A DNA stretch of 64,000 nt from Martinezella lusitana (GTDB lineage: Bacteria > Pseudomonadota > Alphaproteobacteria > Rhizobiales > Rhizobiaceae), in contig NZ_JACHBG010000022.1 in the NCBI RefSeq assembly GCF_014207095.1, positions 23,292 to 87,291 of the forward strand. Direction: 5' to 3'. The notes below the pieces were generated by a model, which was given only the letters and a program-made list of their open reading frames with translations, was not told where the DNA came from and did no database searches. Positions 63,752 through 64,000 of the stretch are shown here, piece after piece (positions within the stretch are counted from its first letter, which is position 1; every line of letters begins with the position of its first letter). The position numbers and the translations under genes are program-made.

Positions 63752-63828
63752 GGTCTCGTAGCTCAGCAGGATAGAGCACCAGATTCCTAATCTGGGGGTC
63801 ACGCGTTCGAATCGCGTCGAGATCACCA
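63752..63828 (+). tRNA. tRNA-Arg (anticodon CCU)
   Basis: A complete cloverleaf: acceptor GGTCTCG with CGAGATC, D-arm with AGCTCAGCAGGATAGAGC, anticodon loop TTCCTAA (CCU), GTTCGAATC T-arm. CCA is encoded (63826-63828). Such tRNA 3' ends are frequent integration sites, and an insertion sequence follows within 100 bp. Confidence 0.95.
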
Positions 63829-63915
63829 TTATTTTAAATTCACTACCGCCTGAGAATACAATTTCATCCGCGATAATTCACCCGAATTTGCTAGCGCTTC
63901 ACAAACTAGAGCGTT

Positions 63916-63999
63916 TCATGTTTTGACGGAAGCGTAGCCTGCGTTTGAGAAGTAGTTGGCGCACTCTTCTGGCTTGATGGTGTTGGCGAGTATGCCCAG
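63916..63999 (-). mobile_element. IS630-family transposase, C-terminal end (partial)
   Basis: The reverse strand encodes 27 residues ending at a TGA, including the TIKPEECANYFSNAGYAS segment typical of the C-terminus of rhizobial IS630-type transposases. The reading frame continues beyond the window edge, so completeness cannot be judged. The likely element end lies near the CTAGAGCGTTTC at about 63907-63918. Confidence 0.6.
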
Positions 64000-64000
64000 A

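Overview
The window looks like a chromosomal core segment of an alphaproteobacterium of the Rhizobiaceae, most likely Rhizobium. The evidence is high G+C with strong codon bias, an aerobic-type cobaltochelatase pair (CobS/CobT), a CpdR-type cell-cycle response regulator, a TIGR02302/DUF4175 membrane protein, DUF2125 and DUF3108 proteins, the divergent tlpA-argH pair, and many copies of the intergenic palindromic elements typical of rhizobial chromosomes. No species call is possible from the sequence alone.

Layout. 1-5.6 kb: secA with its terminator, then a Wzx-like flippase translationally close to a BioF2-like acyltransferase. 5.7-12 kb: an acyl-CoA synthetase, an aldo/keto reductase, a methyltransferase, a divergent TetR-MFS pair with two matching operator-like palindromes, and tRNA-Leu(CAA). 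12-19 kb: YqaA and DsbB, an HNH endonuclease, AlkA-type glycosylase, GluQRS, a YihY/BrkB protein, an SDR enzyme, a HIG1 protein and a PduO-type corrinoid adenosyltransferase. 19-22 kb: etfBA and 3-hydroxybutyryl-CoA dehydrogenase (electron transfer from acyl-CoA and amino-acid oxidation), with a LiuR-like palindrome upstream. 21.9-22.8 kb: an atypical secreted TIM-barrel-like gene. 22.9-31 kb: tlpA/argH, lptM-lysA, TIGR02302, cpdR, hpt. 31-37 kb: an anchored hypothetical protein, ftsEX, ElyC/YdcF, plsC, ChaC, DUF2125. 37-41.9 kb: GNAT, hisC-tyrC operon, methyltransferase, gloB-cupin pair. 42-48 kb: esterase, DMT exporter, DUF3108, rpmB, queuosine-precursor transporter, hydrolase, phytase-like lipoprotein. 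48-54 kb: cobS-cobT, DnaJ-like protein, BolA, and an aroK-aroB-corC operon. 55-64 kb: small repeat protein, xerD, accA, L,D-transpeptidase and TusA, CobW-type GTPase, D,D-carboxypeptidase, M20 amidohydrolase, tRNA-Arg(CCU), and the 3' end of an IS630-like transposase running off the window.

The most notable features outside ordinary genes are: (i) an abundant palindromic repeat family whose TAG terminus supplies the stop codon of the neighbouring gene in six places; (ii) duplicated operators in the tetR-MFS gap; (iii) a LiuR-like box before etfBA; (iv) a perfect 23-bp hairpin beside a compositionally unusual secreted protein; and (v) the 23-bp tlpA-argH gap filled by two back-to-back ribosome binding sites. 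I saw no CRISPR array, prophage, toxin-antitoxin locus or recognisable defence island. The window is mostly housekeeping DNA, with accessory character only at about 21.8-22.8 kb and at the right-hand edge.
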